Position numbers and translations under genes: made by a program
In this document: in pieces, positions 54,238 through 62,974 of the stretch
How the letters are laid out: each line of letters starts with the position of its first letter
How positions within the stretch are numbered: the stretch's first letter is position 1
Notes under the pieces: model-generated
Databases searched by the model: none
The model's input: only the letters and a program-made list of their open reading frames with translations
What the model was told of the DNA's origin: nothing
From: Janthinobacterium sp. LM6
GTDB taxonomy: Bacteria; Pseudomonadota; Gammaproteobacteria; Burkholderiales; Burkholderiaceae_D
Assembly (NCBI RefSeq): GCF_002002885.1
Contig: NZ_CP019510.1
Location: forward strand, 4,154,001-4,218,000
Length of the DNA stretch: 64,000 nucleotides
Direction: 5' to 3'

Positions 54238-57200
54238 ATGCGCTCCCTTTTCGACCACGAGATCATCAAACAGCTCCACAGCGGCGCCCGCTCGCGGGTT
54301 TACCGCGCCCGGGCCGCCGATGGCACTGCGCTGATCGTCAAGATGCCGAATCAGCCGTTCCCCTCCTTTCAGCAGCTGGCACAATTCAAGCGCGAATATG
54401 CGATCGCGCGCCGCTGCCGCCATCCTGGCGTGGCGCATCCGCTGGCGCTGCAGCTGCACGGCGGACGCTGGACGATGATCCTGGAAGATACCGGCGGCCT
54501 GGCGCTCGACCAGGTGTTGCGCGCGCAGGTGGCGGCGCGCAGGACGCCGTCGCAGCCCGCATTGGCGCTGGACGATTTTTTCGACATCGCGCTGCAACTG
54601 TGCGCGGCGCTGGACGAGGTCCATCGTCAGGGCGTGATCCACAAGGACATCAATCCCTCCAATCTGGTGTGGAATGACGAGCAGCGCCTGCTGCAGCTGA
54701 TCGATTTCGGCATCGCCTGTGAACTGCCCTACGAAAGCCATGGCATCGTCAATCTCCAGACCCTGGAAGGCACGCTGCGTTACATGGCGCCGGAGCAGAC
54801 AGGGCGCATGAACCGGCGGGTCGATTGGCGCGCCGATTTCTATGCACTGGGCGCCACCTTGTACGAAATGCTGACCGGCCAGGCACCGTTCGAGACGGGC
54901 GACGAGATGGAACTCGTGCATTGCCATATTGCGCGCAGCCCGGACTGGTTGCACCCTGCGCTGGCAAGCTTGCCCGGCCAACTGCTGCCGATCATCCAGC
55001 GGCTGCTGGAAAAGAATGCCGATCAGCGCTACCAGAGCCTGCAAGGCCTGCGCAGCGACCTCGAAGCCTGCCGCGCGAACAAGCCGGCGCAGGCGCTCAA
55101 GCTGTCCGACCACGACGGCCGCTTCCTCGTGCCACAAACGCTGCACGGGCGCGAGGATGCCATTGCCGTGCTGCTGGCGGCGTTTGAACGCAGTACCGCC
55201 GGCAGCAGCGAGATGCTGCTGGTGGCCGGCCATTCGGGCATCGGCAAGTCGGCGGTCGTCAACGAAGTACAAAAGCCCATCATCGCCCGGCGCGGCCGCT
55301 TCCTGTCCGGCAAATTTGACCAGCTCCAGCGCGACGTGCCGTATGCCTCGCTGATCCAGGCCTTCCAGGGGCTGGTGCGCCAGTTGCTGGATCAGCCGGA
55401 AGAAACGCTGCGGCAATGGTCCGCAAAACTGCACGAAGCCCTGGGCAGCGGCGTGGGCGTGATCGTCGAGCTGATTCCCCAACTGGCCTTGATCGTCGGC
55501 CCCACCGACCCGCTGCCCGCGTCGGCGCCGGCACAGGCCCAGCTGCGCCTGGACCGTCTCTTCCCCCGCTTCGTCGAAGTCTTCGCCTGCGCCGGGCATC
55601 CGCTGGTGCTGTTCCTCGACGACCTGCAATGGGCCGATGCGGCCACGCTGCGGATGATCGAGCTGCTGATGGTCTCCTGCGACAAGAGCTGCATGCTGTT
55701 CATCGGCGCATACCGCGACAATGAAGTGGGCCCCGCGCATCCGCTCAGCGCGCTGCGCGACAAGCTGCTTGCCCGTGACGTGCGCCTGTCGACGCTGCTA
55801 CTGAACGCGCTGACCGAGCCGCAGGTGGCGCAAATGGTCTCGGCCACCGTGCGCGTGGCGGCACCTTACTGCGCGCCACTGACCAGCATTTGCTACCGTA
55901 AGACGGCCGGCAATCCCTTCTTCCTCAACCAGTTCCTCGCTGCGCTCAACGAGGCGGGCCACCTGCGCTACCGGCCCGCCGACGATAGCTGGGACTGGGA
56001 CCTGCCCGCGATAGAACAGGCCGGATACGCCGACAACGTGGTCGAGGTGCTGCTGGAGAAAATCCGCCACCTGCCCGGCGTGACGCAGCACCTGCTGCAA
56101 CTGGCCGCCTCCAGCGGCAACCGCTTCACGCTCGACACGCTCACCCTGGCAGTCGACCGCGCTCCCCGGCAAACGCAGCAAGACCTGTGGCCGGCGCTCA
56201 GGGCAGGCTTGATCCAGCCGCTCGACGAACGCTATAAATACGTCAATGGCGACACCGCCGCGGGCAACAGCGGCGTCAGTTACCGCTTCCTGCACGACCG
56301 GGTGCAACAGGCAGCCTACCTGGTCGCCGATGCCGGTGCGCGCGCGGCTAACCATCTTCTCATCGGCCGCCTGCTCCTGCGGCATACGCCGCCGGAGCGC
56401 CAGGACGAGACGCTGTTTGACATCGTCGAGCAGCTCAACGCCGGCCGCGCGCTGATCGACGAAGCGGGCGAGCGCGTGCATCTGGCGACGCTCAATCTCC
56501 AGGCCGGTGTCAAGGCACGGCGCTCCGCCGCGTTCCAGTCCACCCTGGAGCACATGCGCATCGGTCTCGACCTGCTGCCGGCGGACGCATGGAACGCCCA
56601 CGCCGGCCTCTGGCTCGATCTGCAGCTGGGCGCCGCCGAAGCGGCCTACCTGTGCGGCCAGTTCGATGCCGCCGAGGCGATCTACCCGCTGGTGCGCGCC
56701 CGCTCCCTGAGTCCCCTGCTGCACGTGCGCTGCATTGCCATCCAGGCGCACCAGTATCAGTTGCAGGGCCGCCTGCTCGACGCCATCGCCGTGCAGCGCG
56801 ACGGCCTGGCGCAGCTGGACATTGACATTCCGCACGATGTGGCGCACATGAAGGCGCGCTTCACCGATATTCTCACCGACATCGGGCAGCAGCCTGGCGC
56901 GCATGCGCCCGAGACCTTGCTGGCGGCGGCCGACATGTGCGAGCCGGACGCGGTGGCCGCGATGCAGATGATGCAGGGCCTGTGGATGGCCAGCTACTAC
57001 GCCGGCCAGCAGGATCTCAGCGCGCTGATGGTGGTGTCGATGACGCGCCTGTCCATGCAGCGGGGGAACAGCGATTTCAGCGCTGTCGCCTATGTCGGTT
57101 ACGCGATGATGCTGGCCCTGTACAGCGGCGACATTGCGCGCGGCTACCACTTCGGCGCAATGGCGATGGCGCTGGCCAGGCGCCGCGCCAACCTGCAGAC

Positions 57201-59280
57201 GCGCACGCTCACGGGCCTGATGTTCGGCGCGCTCAGCAACCACTGGACGCAGCCGCTGCGCAGCTCCGACGCCCTGTACGAGGAAGCGTTTGGCTGGGCG
57301 CTGGAAATCGCCGATTTCGTGCAGGTCGGCGTGGTGGCCGCCGTGCGCGCCACCGACCGGATCATCCTCGGCGACTACCTGCCGCACCTGATGCACGACA
57401 TCGAGCACGACCTGGCGCTGATGCGCGCCAACGGCCAGCAGGCGATGGCCGATTGCTGCGTCGCCGCCGCGGTTCAGCCGATCAAGTGCCTGACGGGCCT
57501 CCTGCCGCGCCATGACAGCTACGACGATGCGGCGTTCAGCGAGGCAGGCTTCCTTGCACGGTATGGCGATTCGCACCTGTACCGCGCCTACTTCTTGCAA
57601 GGCAAGATCCGCAACGCCTACCTGTTCGACAACGCCGACGCCGAACTGCTGGCCGGCCAGCTCGGCATCGTCACGCAGATCATGCGCGGTCAGGCCAAGG
57701 TGGCCGAGTGCAGCTTCTACGCCGCGCTGATCCTGATCCGCGCCTTGCGGCGCACTCCCGCGCGCGCCGATTCCGGCGCCGTGCTGAGCATGATCGGCAC
57801 GCTGCAAGCGAGTCTCGCCGAATGGGCCAGGCAAGGCTCGGACAATAGCGCTGCCAAGCACCTGCTGGTGATGGCCGAGATGGCACGCTACCGGGACGAT
57901 CTGCAGCTGGCCACGCACCTGTACCAGCAGGCGATCGACGCGGCTGGCCTGGCAGGCTACGTCAACATGCAAGCGCTGGGCAATGAGCTGTGCGGCGAAT
58001 GCTGGTGCGACCAGGGGCAGCCGCGCGTGGCAGCCGTCTTCATCGGGGACGCCATCGCGCGCTACGACCAGTGGGGCGCGCAGGGCAAGGTGGCGCAGCT
58101 GCGGGAGCGCCATGCCACGCTGCTGTCAAGGATGGATGGCCGCGGCACGCAGCGGCACTCCGTCTCCCACACGCACGGCAGTTCCGCGCTCGACCTGGTG
58201 TCGCTGCTGAAGGCGGCACAAATCCTGTCGAACGAAGTCGGCCTGCGCAACGTGCTGACGCGCCTGATTGCCATCGTGTGCGAAAACGCCGGCGGGCAGG
58301 TAGCGCGCCTGCTGCTGCTGTCCGAAGGCAGCTATCAGCTGGAGGCCAATATCGATGGCGATGGCGTCACCGTCCTGCAAGCGCGCCAGCTCGACCTGAA
58401 CGCCGCCAGCGACCCGCAATTCCCGCTGTCGCTGCTGCGCTACGTCATCCGCACTGGCGCTGAGGTGATCGAAGACTGCATCACGGGCGCCTCGCGCTTT
58501 GCCGCCGACCCGTACGTGCAGCTGCACCTGCCGCGCGCCGTCATGTGCCTGCCGATCCGGCACGGCGGCCGGATCGACGGCATCCTGTACTTCGAGAACC
58601 GGCTGGCCGACGCCTCGTTTACGGAAGAACGCGTCGCATTCCTGCGCATGCTCGGCGCGCAGGCGATGATCTCGATCTCCAGCGCCAGGCTGCATGACAG
58701 CCTGGAACGGCGCGTTGCCGAACGCACCGGGCAACTGGAAGACGCCAACCGCAAGCTGGCGACCCTGTCCATCACCGACGGCCTGACGGGCCTGTCGAAC
58801 CGGCGCCATTTCGACGACGTGCTGCGCAGCGAATGCGCGCGAGCCACGCGCGTCGGCCAGCCGCTTGCCGTCGTCATGCTCGATGTCGACTACTTCAAGC
58901 TATTCAACGACCGTCACGGCCACCAGGCCGGTGACGCCTGCCTGATCCGGGTCGCGCAGGCGCTGGCGGGCGGCATGCGGCGTGCGGGCGACTTGACGGC
59001 GCGCTACGGCGGCGAAGAGTTTTCGATCGTGCTGCCGAACACGGGCGCGGACGAAGCGAACCAGATCGGCGAAGCGCTGCGGCGCGGCATCGAAGACCTG
59101 GACATCGTCCACGCGAGTACGGAAGCGCAGCAGGTGACGATCAGCGTCGGCATCGCGGTCCAGTCGGCGCCGGGCGCCGCCGATCCGGACACCATGTTGC
59201 GGCTGGCCGATGCCGCGCTGTACCAGGCCAAGGATGCAGGGCGCAATTGCGTGGTGCTCAGAATTCTGCCGCCTGGCTGA
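54238..59280 (+). CDS. Ser/Thr kinase - AAA ATPase - GAF - GGDEF multidomain signalling protein
   Basis: A 1680-residue cytoplasmic protein. Residues 1-275 are a protein kinase domain (catalytic loop HKDINPSN at about 133, DFGIA at about 155, APEQTGR activation segment). A predicted ATPase follows (Walker A GHSGIGKSA at about 329, Walker B VLFLDDLQWAD at about 456), then some 800 residues of TPR-like helices. A GAF domain is at about 1325-1480, a short coiled coil next, and a GGDEF domain at the end with active-site GGEEF at about 1590 and an inhibitory RxxD site just before it. The kinase plus giant ATPase layout is known in hybrid sensor proteins. Here the output would be cyclic-di-GMP synthesis, with product feedback. 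It is transcribed alone. Confidence 0.93.
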   Translation: MRSLFDHEIIKQLHSGARSRVYRARAADGTALIVKMPNQPFPSFQQLAQFKREYAIARRCRHPGVAHPLALQLHGGRWTMILEDTGGLALDQVLRAQVAARRTPSQPALALDDFFDIALQLCAALDEVHRQGVIHKDINPSNLVWNDEQRLLQLIDFGIACELPYESHGIVNLQTLEGTLRYMAPEQTGRMNRRVDWRADFYALGATLYEMLTGQAPFETGDEMELVHCHIARSPDWLHPALASLPGQLLPIIQRLLEKNADQRYQSLQGLRSDLEACRANKPAQALKLSDHDGRFLVPQTLHGREDAIAVLLAAFERSTAGSSEMLLVAGHSGIGKSAVVNEVQKPIIARRGRFLSGKFDQLQRDVPYASLIQAFQGLVRQLLDQPEETLRQWSAKLHEALGSGVGVIVELIPQLALIVGPTDPLPASAPAQAQLRLDRLFPRFVEVFACAGHPLVLFLDDLQWADAATLRMIELLMVSCDKSCMLFIGAYRDNEVGPAHPLSALRDKLLARDVRLSTLLLNALTEPQVAQMVSATVRVAAPYCAPLTSICYRKTAGNPFFLNQFLAALNEAGHLRYRPADDSWDWDLPAIEQAGYADNVVEVLLEKIRHLPGVTQHLLQLAASSGNRFTLDTLTLAVDRAPRQTQQDLWPALRAGLIQPLDERYKYVNGDTAAGNSGVSYRFLHDRVQQAAYLVADAGARAANHLLIGRLLLRHTPPERQDETLFDIVEQLNAGRALIDEAGERVHLATLNLQAGVKARRSAAFQSTLEHMRIGLDLLPADAWNAHAGLWLDLQLGAAEAAYLCGQFDAAEAIYPLVRARSLSPLLHVRCIAIQAHQYQLQGRLLDAIAVQRDGLAQLDIDIPHDVAHMKARFTDILTDIGQQPGAHAPETLLAAADMCEPDAVAAMQMMQGLWMASYYAGQQDLSALMVVSMTRLSMQRGNSDFSAVAYVGYAMMLALYSGDIARGYHFGAMAMALARRRANLQTRTLTGLMFGALSNHWTQPLRSSDALYEEAFGWALEIADFVQVGVVAAVRATDRIILGDYLPHLMHDIEHDLALMRANGQQAMADCCVAAAVQPIKCLTGLLPRHDSYDDAAFSEAGFLARYGDSHLYRAYFLQGKIRNAYLFDNADAELLAGQLGIVTQIMRGQAKVAECSFYAALILIRALRRTPARADSGAVLSMIGTLQASLAEWARQGSDNSAAKHLLVMAEMARYRDDLQLATHLYQQAIDAAGLAGYVNMQALGNELCGECWCDQGQPRVAAVFIGDAIARYDQWGAQGKVAQLRERHATLLSRMDGRGTQRHSVSHTHGSSALDLVSLLKAAQILSNEVGLRNVLTRLIAIVCENAGGQVARLLLLSEGSYQLEANIDGDGVTVLQARQLDLNAASDPQFPLSLLRYVIRTGAEVIEDCITGASRFAADPYVQLHLPRAVMCLPIRHGGRIDGILYFENRLADASFTEERVAFLRMLGAQAMISISSARLHDSLERRVAERTGQLEDANRKLATLSITDGLTGLSNRRHFDDVLRSECARATRVGQPLAVVMLDVDYFKLFNDRHGHQAGDACLIRVAQALAGGMRRAGDLTARYGGEEFSIVLPNTGADEANQIGEALRRGIEDLDIVHASTEAQQVTISVGIAVQSAPGAADPDTMLRLADAALYQAKDAGRNCVVLRILPPG

Positions 59281-59324
59281 GCAGCATGCGGCGCGCAGCC
59301 TTTTTCACGGCGCGGGTCGGCGCC

Positions 59325-60824
59325 TCACTCGCTGCCATGGGTGTTTTCGCGCGCCTGCTCGCGCGCCTTTTCCTGCGATGCCAAGCCGTTGAAGAACAGA
59401 TTGAGCAGCACGGCGACGATGGCGGCCAGCAGGATGCCGCTGTGCAGCAGCGGTGACAGGGCCTTCGGCATGTGCTGCGCGTACTGTTCCGCCACCAGCG
59501 GCAGCATGCCGAAGCCGATAGCCAGGGCCACGATGAACAGGTTGTTGCGGTTGCTCTTGTAATCGACGCCGGCCAGGATGCGGATGCCGGTGGCGGCGAC
59601 CATGCCGAACATTACCAGCCCTGCCCCGCCCAGCACGAACGCCGGCACGGCTTCGGCCGTCTGCGCGATCTTCGGAATCACCCCCATGACGAGCAGGATA
59701 AGGCCGGCTGCCACGCAGACCCAGCGGCTGCGCACGCCCGTCACGCCCACCAGACCCACGTTTTGCGAAAACGAGGTATAGGGAAAGGTATTGAAGATGC
59801 CGCCGATCAGGGTGCCCAGGCCGTCGACGCGCAAGCCGCGGCTGATATCGGCCTGCGTGATGCGCTTGTCCGTCATCTCTCCCAGCGCCAGAAACATGCC
59901 CAGGGACTCAATCATGACGACGATCATCACCAAGCTCATGGTGACGATGGCGACCACGTCGAAGGTCGGCATGCCGAACTGGAACGGCGTGACGATGGCA
60001 AAGGCCTTGGCGCCGGCCACCTTGGCAAAATCGGCCTTGCCCAGCGCAAACGACAGAGCCGTGCCGGCGATGATGCCGATCAATACCGCGATGTTCGACA
60101 GGAAACCGCGGCCATACTTGGCCACCAGCAAGATGACGGCCAGCACGAAGAAGGCGATGCCCATGTTATCCAGCGCCCCATAGCCGGGATTGGCGATCAT
60201 CGGCACGGGTCCAGCAGGCGCGGGCAAGCCGGCCGCCGTGGCGGCAGCGGCCATCTTGACGAAAACCGGGTCGGCGATCTGCGCCATGGCCGGCGGCCCG
60301 CCCATGGCCCAGTTCACACCCACTCGCATCAGCGACACGCCGATCACGGCGATGATGCTGCCGGTGACCACGGGCGGAAACAGGGCCAGCAGGCGGCTGA
60401 TGAAGGGAGCGATCAGCATGGAGACGACGCCGGCGCCGATCACGGCGCCAAAGATGCCGGTGATAACCAGGGTCGGATTGTTTGCCATGGCCAACATGGG
60501 ACTGACGGCGGCAAAGGTCACGCCCATCATCACGGGCAGGCGGATGCCGAAGTACTTGCCGATGCCCAAAGACTGGATCAGGGTCACGAGGCCGCAGCAG
60601 AACAGGTCGGCACTGATCAATGCCGCCACCTGCTCGGGCGGCAGCTTGAGGGCGCGGCCGACGATCAGCGGCACGGCGATGGCACCCGCATACATGACGA
60701 GCACGTGCTGCAAGCCCAGGGTGAACAGTTTGCCGGCTGGCAGGATTTCATCGACGGGCGGTGGCGCGGCAGGCACGGTGCCGGGCGCGCTGCGGTGGAT
60801 GGATTTCAGACGGGGAGTGGCCAT
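59325..60824 (-). CDS. NCS2-family xanthine/uric acid permease
   Basis: A 499-residue protein with about fourteen membrane segments. It carries the NCS2 features QHVLVMYAGAIAVPLIVG near the start and the signature QNVGLVGVTGVRSRW (TG form, as in xanthine/urate carriers, unlike the uracil type). It would import purines with protons or sodium. The gene is monocistronic and converges with the kinase gene, 44 bp between stops. A palindrome at 60988-60997 in its leader may be its operator. Confidence 0.88.
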   Translation of the reverse strand: MATPRLKSIHRSAPGTVPAAPPPVDEILPAGKLFTLGLQHVLVMYAGAIAVPLIVGRALKLPPEQVAALISADLFCCGLVTLIQSLGIGKYFGIRLPVMMGVTFAAVSPMLAMANNPTLVITGIFGAVIGAGVVSMLIAPFISRLLALFPPVVTGSIIAVIGVSLMRVGVNWAMGGPPAMAQIADPVFVKMAAAATAAGLPAPAGPVPMIANPGYGALDNMGIAFFVLAVILLVAKYGRGFLSNIAVLIGIIAGTALSFALGKADFAKVAGAKAFAIVTPFQFGMPTFDVVAIVTMSLVMIVVMIESLGMFLALGEMTDKRITQADISRGLRVDGLGTLIGGIFNTFPYTSFSQNVGLVGVTGVRSRWVCVAAGLILLVMGVIPKIAQTAEAVPAFVLGGAGLVMFGMVAATGIRILAGVDYKSNRNNLFIVALAIGFGMLPLVAEQYAQHMPKALSPLLHSGILLAAIVAVLLNLFFNGLASQEKAREQARENTHGSE

Positions 60825-61190
60825 TTACGCTCCATTTCCTGGGTTACCGCGGCCCGGATGGGCGCAGGTGAAAGGGAAAAGCAAGAGAGAAACGGGACGA
60901 CAGGAACACACTGACGGCGGATGAGGCATGCGAAGCTCCTTGGATGGGATGACCAAGGCATGCCATGCACGCATCGTGCCAGGTGGATTGTATACAAGAA
61001 TCGTGCCGAAAATCGCCAGAGATCAGGCAATTTGACGGTGGATGCACCGTTTTCTCGCAGGCTGCCAGCCGCCTGCACCAGAAGGCGGCACAAGGCGGCG
61101 GGGCTGACCGGCCGCTGATGGCTGATGGCTGGAGTTGGAGTTGGAGTTGGGAACTGGAGTCTGAAGCTGGAACCTGGCGACTGGTGCTTG
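60825..61190. other. Leader of the permease gene and repeat-rich spacer
   Basis: Besides the operator-like palindrome at 60988, this gap has CATCGTGCC and AATCGTGCC flanking that site as a direct repeat. A short microsatellite-like run of GGAGTT units lies at about 61133-61150. No gene is supported. Confidence 0.4.
60988..60997. promoter_or_regulatory. TTGTATACAA palindrome, GntR-like operator in permease promoter
   Basis: A perfect 10-bp palindrome with a TGTATACA core like many GntR-family operators. On the minus strand it contains a -10-like TACAAT, so binding would block the permease promoter. It lies about 165 bp before the permease start, giving a long leader. The regulator is not in the window. 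Confidence 0.45.
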
Positions 61191-61346
61191 GAGCCTATCC
61201 CAGTAGATGCATACCCCCCTGCTGGCGCCTCTCGGAAGTGAGGACTGTGTTGATAGTCGTGGCGTGGCTCGCCACGCGTCCCCTCACGCCTTGTCCTCGC
61301 TCCTGATGCGCTGCCAGCAGAAGACGCTCCCTACCGGGATAGGCTC
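61191..61346. repeat. 156-nt nested inverted repeat abutting the prophage lysis genes
   Basis: The outer arms GAGCCTATCCCAGTAG (61191-61206) and CTACCGGGATAGGCTC (61331-61346) are complementary with one mismatch. Inside are CTGCTGGC / GCCAGCAG (61219-61226, 61313-61320), then GAGGAC / GTCCTC (61240-61245, 61293-61298), then CGTGGCG / CGCCACG (61258-61264, 61270-61276). Four nested pairings make one long imperfect hairpin. The right arm touches the stop codon of the o-spanin gene. It may be a structured RNA, a terminator or a miniature mobile element. Confidence 0.7.
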
Positions 61347-61646
61347 TTAGCCACCAGAGCAGGCCTCAAGCAGCGATTCCAGCTGGCGCACATGGGCGGC
61401 ACGCAATTGCTCGCGCGCCAGCAGGGCTTGCACTTGCTCGAAGATGCCGTGGGATGGCACAGCCGGCAAGGCGGGAGCGGCCGGGAGCGTGGCGATGCAG
61501 GGCGCGCTCACCGGCCAAGTTTCCACCTTCGATGCCGGCGCCCATGCCGCACAGCCGCTCAATAAACTCAGCAGCAATAGCTCGGCGGCGCACTGGACAC
61601 TCCGCCGCCTTGCCCGCCATCCCCTACTCTCACACTGCGGCCTCAT
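61347..61646 (-). CDS. Rz1-like outer spanin lipoprotein (second prophage)
   Basis: A 99-residue protein with an Arg-rich start, hydrophobic stretch and lipobox (LLLLSLLSGCAAWAP), then a Pro-rich segment and a short helix. Its ATG overlaps the upstream stop by ATGA. It is the last gene of the lysis cassette, and its stop codon abuts the nested inverted repeat. Confidence 0.7.
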   Translation of the reverse strand: MRPQCESRGWRARRRSVQCAAELLLLSLLSGCAAWAPASKVETWPVSAPCIATLPAAPALPAVPSHGIFEQVQALLAREQLRAAHVRQLESLLEACSGG

Positions 61647-61969
61647 GGCATTTCGCTGGCGATCAGCGCCTCGGCCGCGCGGCAAGCGTCGTCACCTGGC
61701 TGCAATGCCAGGATGCGCGCCGCTGCCGCCTGGGCGCCTGCCTGCCCGGCCTGCGCCGTGGCCAATGCCTGCCGGGCCCGCGCCGACCGGCGTGCGGCCT
61801 CTTCCCGCATCGCACTCAGCGCCTGGGTCTGGCGCCGCAACAGGCCCTGCACCTCCTGCACTTGCGCCGCGCACGCGGCGCGACCGGCTTCGCGGCCCCA
61901 GCGCTGGGCGCAAAACACGGCTGCCCCCAGCAACAGCAACATGGCCAGGATGCTCAACGACGGCTTCAC
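61643..61969 (-). CDS. Rz-like inner spanin (second prophage)
   Basis: A 108-residue protein starting with GTG: one membrane helix (LSILAMLLLLGAAVFCAQ) followed by a long Ala/Gln/Arg-rich coiled coil. The GTG overlaps the endolysin stop as GTGA. A larger upstream ORF in this frame is the shadow of the endolysin gene. Confidence 0.75.
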   Translation of the reverse strand: MKPSLSILAMLLLLGAAVFCAQRWGREAGRAACAAQVQEVQGLLRRQTQALSAMREEAARRSARARQALATAQAGQAGAQAAAARILALQPGDDACRAAEALIASEMP

Positions 61970-62481
61970 GTCAGCACCTTGCGCGCTGCCGCGAATATGA
62001 CCAAGCGTTCGGCCAGACCGTTCACGCCGCCGTTGATGCGGCGCGTCACCCGTTCCTGATCGCCCGCATCGGCCAGGCGGTTCAAGCCGCGCGATTGCCA
62101 AAACCAGCCCGCCGAGCGACACGCGAAAATCGTTTGCTCCAGCAACTGCGGCGCCGCCAGCAAGTCCAGACCCAGCGACACGCCGCACGCCGCATAATTG
62201 GCGCGCCCCGTCACCTGCAGCAAGCCGCGCCCCTTGAAGCGCACGCCGTCGCCGGCAATCACATTGCCCAGATCCGCCCTCCCCTCATAAGCCGCGCCGC
62301 TGGCCAGCTCACGCACATAGCGCAACTGTCCCGATTCGTGGCCCACCTGTGCCAGGAACGCCGCTTGACGCAGCGGCGTATCAATACCGAATTCTGCCAT
62401 CGCCGCATTCAAGGGCGCCAGGAACAGCATAGCGCGGCGGCCGGCCAACGGCATGATCTGCATCAATTGGGCGCCTGTCAC
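61966..62481 (-). CDS. Endolysin, GH19 chitinase/muramidase-like
   Basis: A 171-residue enzyme. FLAQVGHESGQLRYVREL holds the catalytic Glu of the GH19-like lysozyme fold, and RFKGRGLLQVTGRANYAACG is the second conserved block. It cleaves cell-wall glycan. There is no signal peptide, so it depends on the holin. The GTG start at 62481 overlaps the holin stop. The longer ORF upstream is the holin gene read in another frame. Confidence 0.88.
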   Translation of the reverse strand: MTGAQLMQIMPLAGRRAMLFLAPLNAAMAEFGIDTPLRQAAFLAQVGHESGQLRYVRELASGAAYEGRADLGNVIAGDGVRFKGRGLLQVTGRANYAACGVSLGLDLLAAPQLLEQTIFACRSAGWFWQSRGLNRLADAGDQERVTRRINGGVNGLAERLVIFAAARKVLT

Positions 62482-62906
62482 AGCAGGCCCCGCACATCCT
62501 TGACGGCAGCGGCCGCATCGGCCGCCAGTTCGCCGATATCCTTGCCGCGCCGCTTGTCGAACCAGCGCACGCAGGCGCCCAGCACCCACCAGGCGGGCAA
62601 GCCAGCCGCCACCATCAGCGGCGCGGCGATGAACAAAAACCCCGTGGCCGGATCGCCGCCATACAGGGCCGCCACGGTCTTCGCGCTGTCGAACAGGCTG
62701 GGCCACCACGACAGCACGGCGGCCACGAGCACGGGACCGAGAAAGGTGGAAATGATGATGCTGGAACAGAAACGAATGAATGCCTCCTTGGTGGACTGGG
62801 GCCACATGAACATGAAGCCCAGCGACGTGGCGGCGGCGCCGGCCAGCACGGGCACGCCAAACAGTTTGATCAATGCGCCGCCGGCGGCGGTGGTTTCGAG
62901 GGCCAT
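62478..62906 (-). CDS. Holin-like membrane protein
   Basis: A 142-residue protein with about three hydrophobic segments (VPVLAGAAATSLGFMFMW, IIISTFLGPVLVAAVLSWW, FLFIAAPLMVAAGLPAWWVLG) and a charged C-terminal tail. It lies directly upstream of the endolysin with a coupled stop/start. The position and topology indicate a holin; the exact family was not identified. Confidence 0.75.
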   Translation of the reverse strand: MALETTAAGGALIKLFGVPVLAGAAATSLGFMFMWPQSTKEAFIRFCSSIIISTFLGPVLVAAVLSWWPSLFDSAKTVAALYGGDPATGFLFIAAPLMVAAGLPAWWVLGACVRWFDKRRGKDIGELAADAAAAVKDVRGLL

Positions 62907-62931
62907 GATTGCCTTTCAGGTGGTGGAAATG

Positions 62932-62953
62932 AAAAAACCCGCCGAGGCGGGTT
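62932..62953 (-). terminator. Intrinsic terminator after the tail-fibre gene
   Basis: On the minus strand AACCCGCC-TC-GGCGGGTT is an eight-pair stem followed by T. It separates the tail-fibre gene from the lysis cassette, so the cassette probably has its own start or relies on antitermination. Confidence 0.88.
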
Positions 62954-62974
62954 GGGATGTTGCAAGCGCAGTCT

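Noticed and set aside
60190-60924. Plus-strand ORF opposite the permease gene
   Set aside because: Ala/Thr/Met-rich shadow of a membrane protein gene; no start signal.
61133-61150. GGAGTT tandem units as a possible phase-variation repeat
   Set aside because: Only about three units, not in a promoter or reading frame that would be switched.
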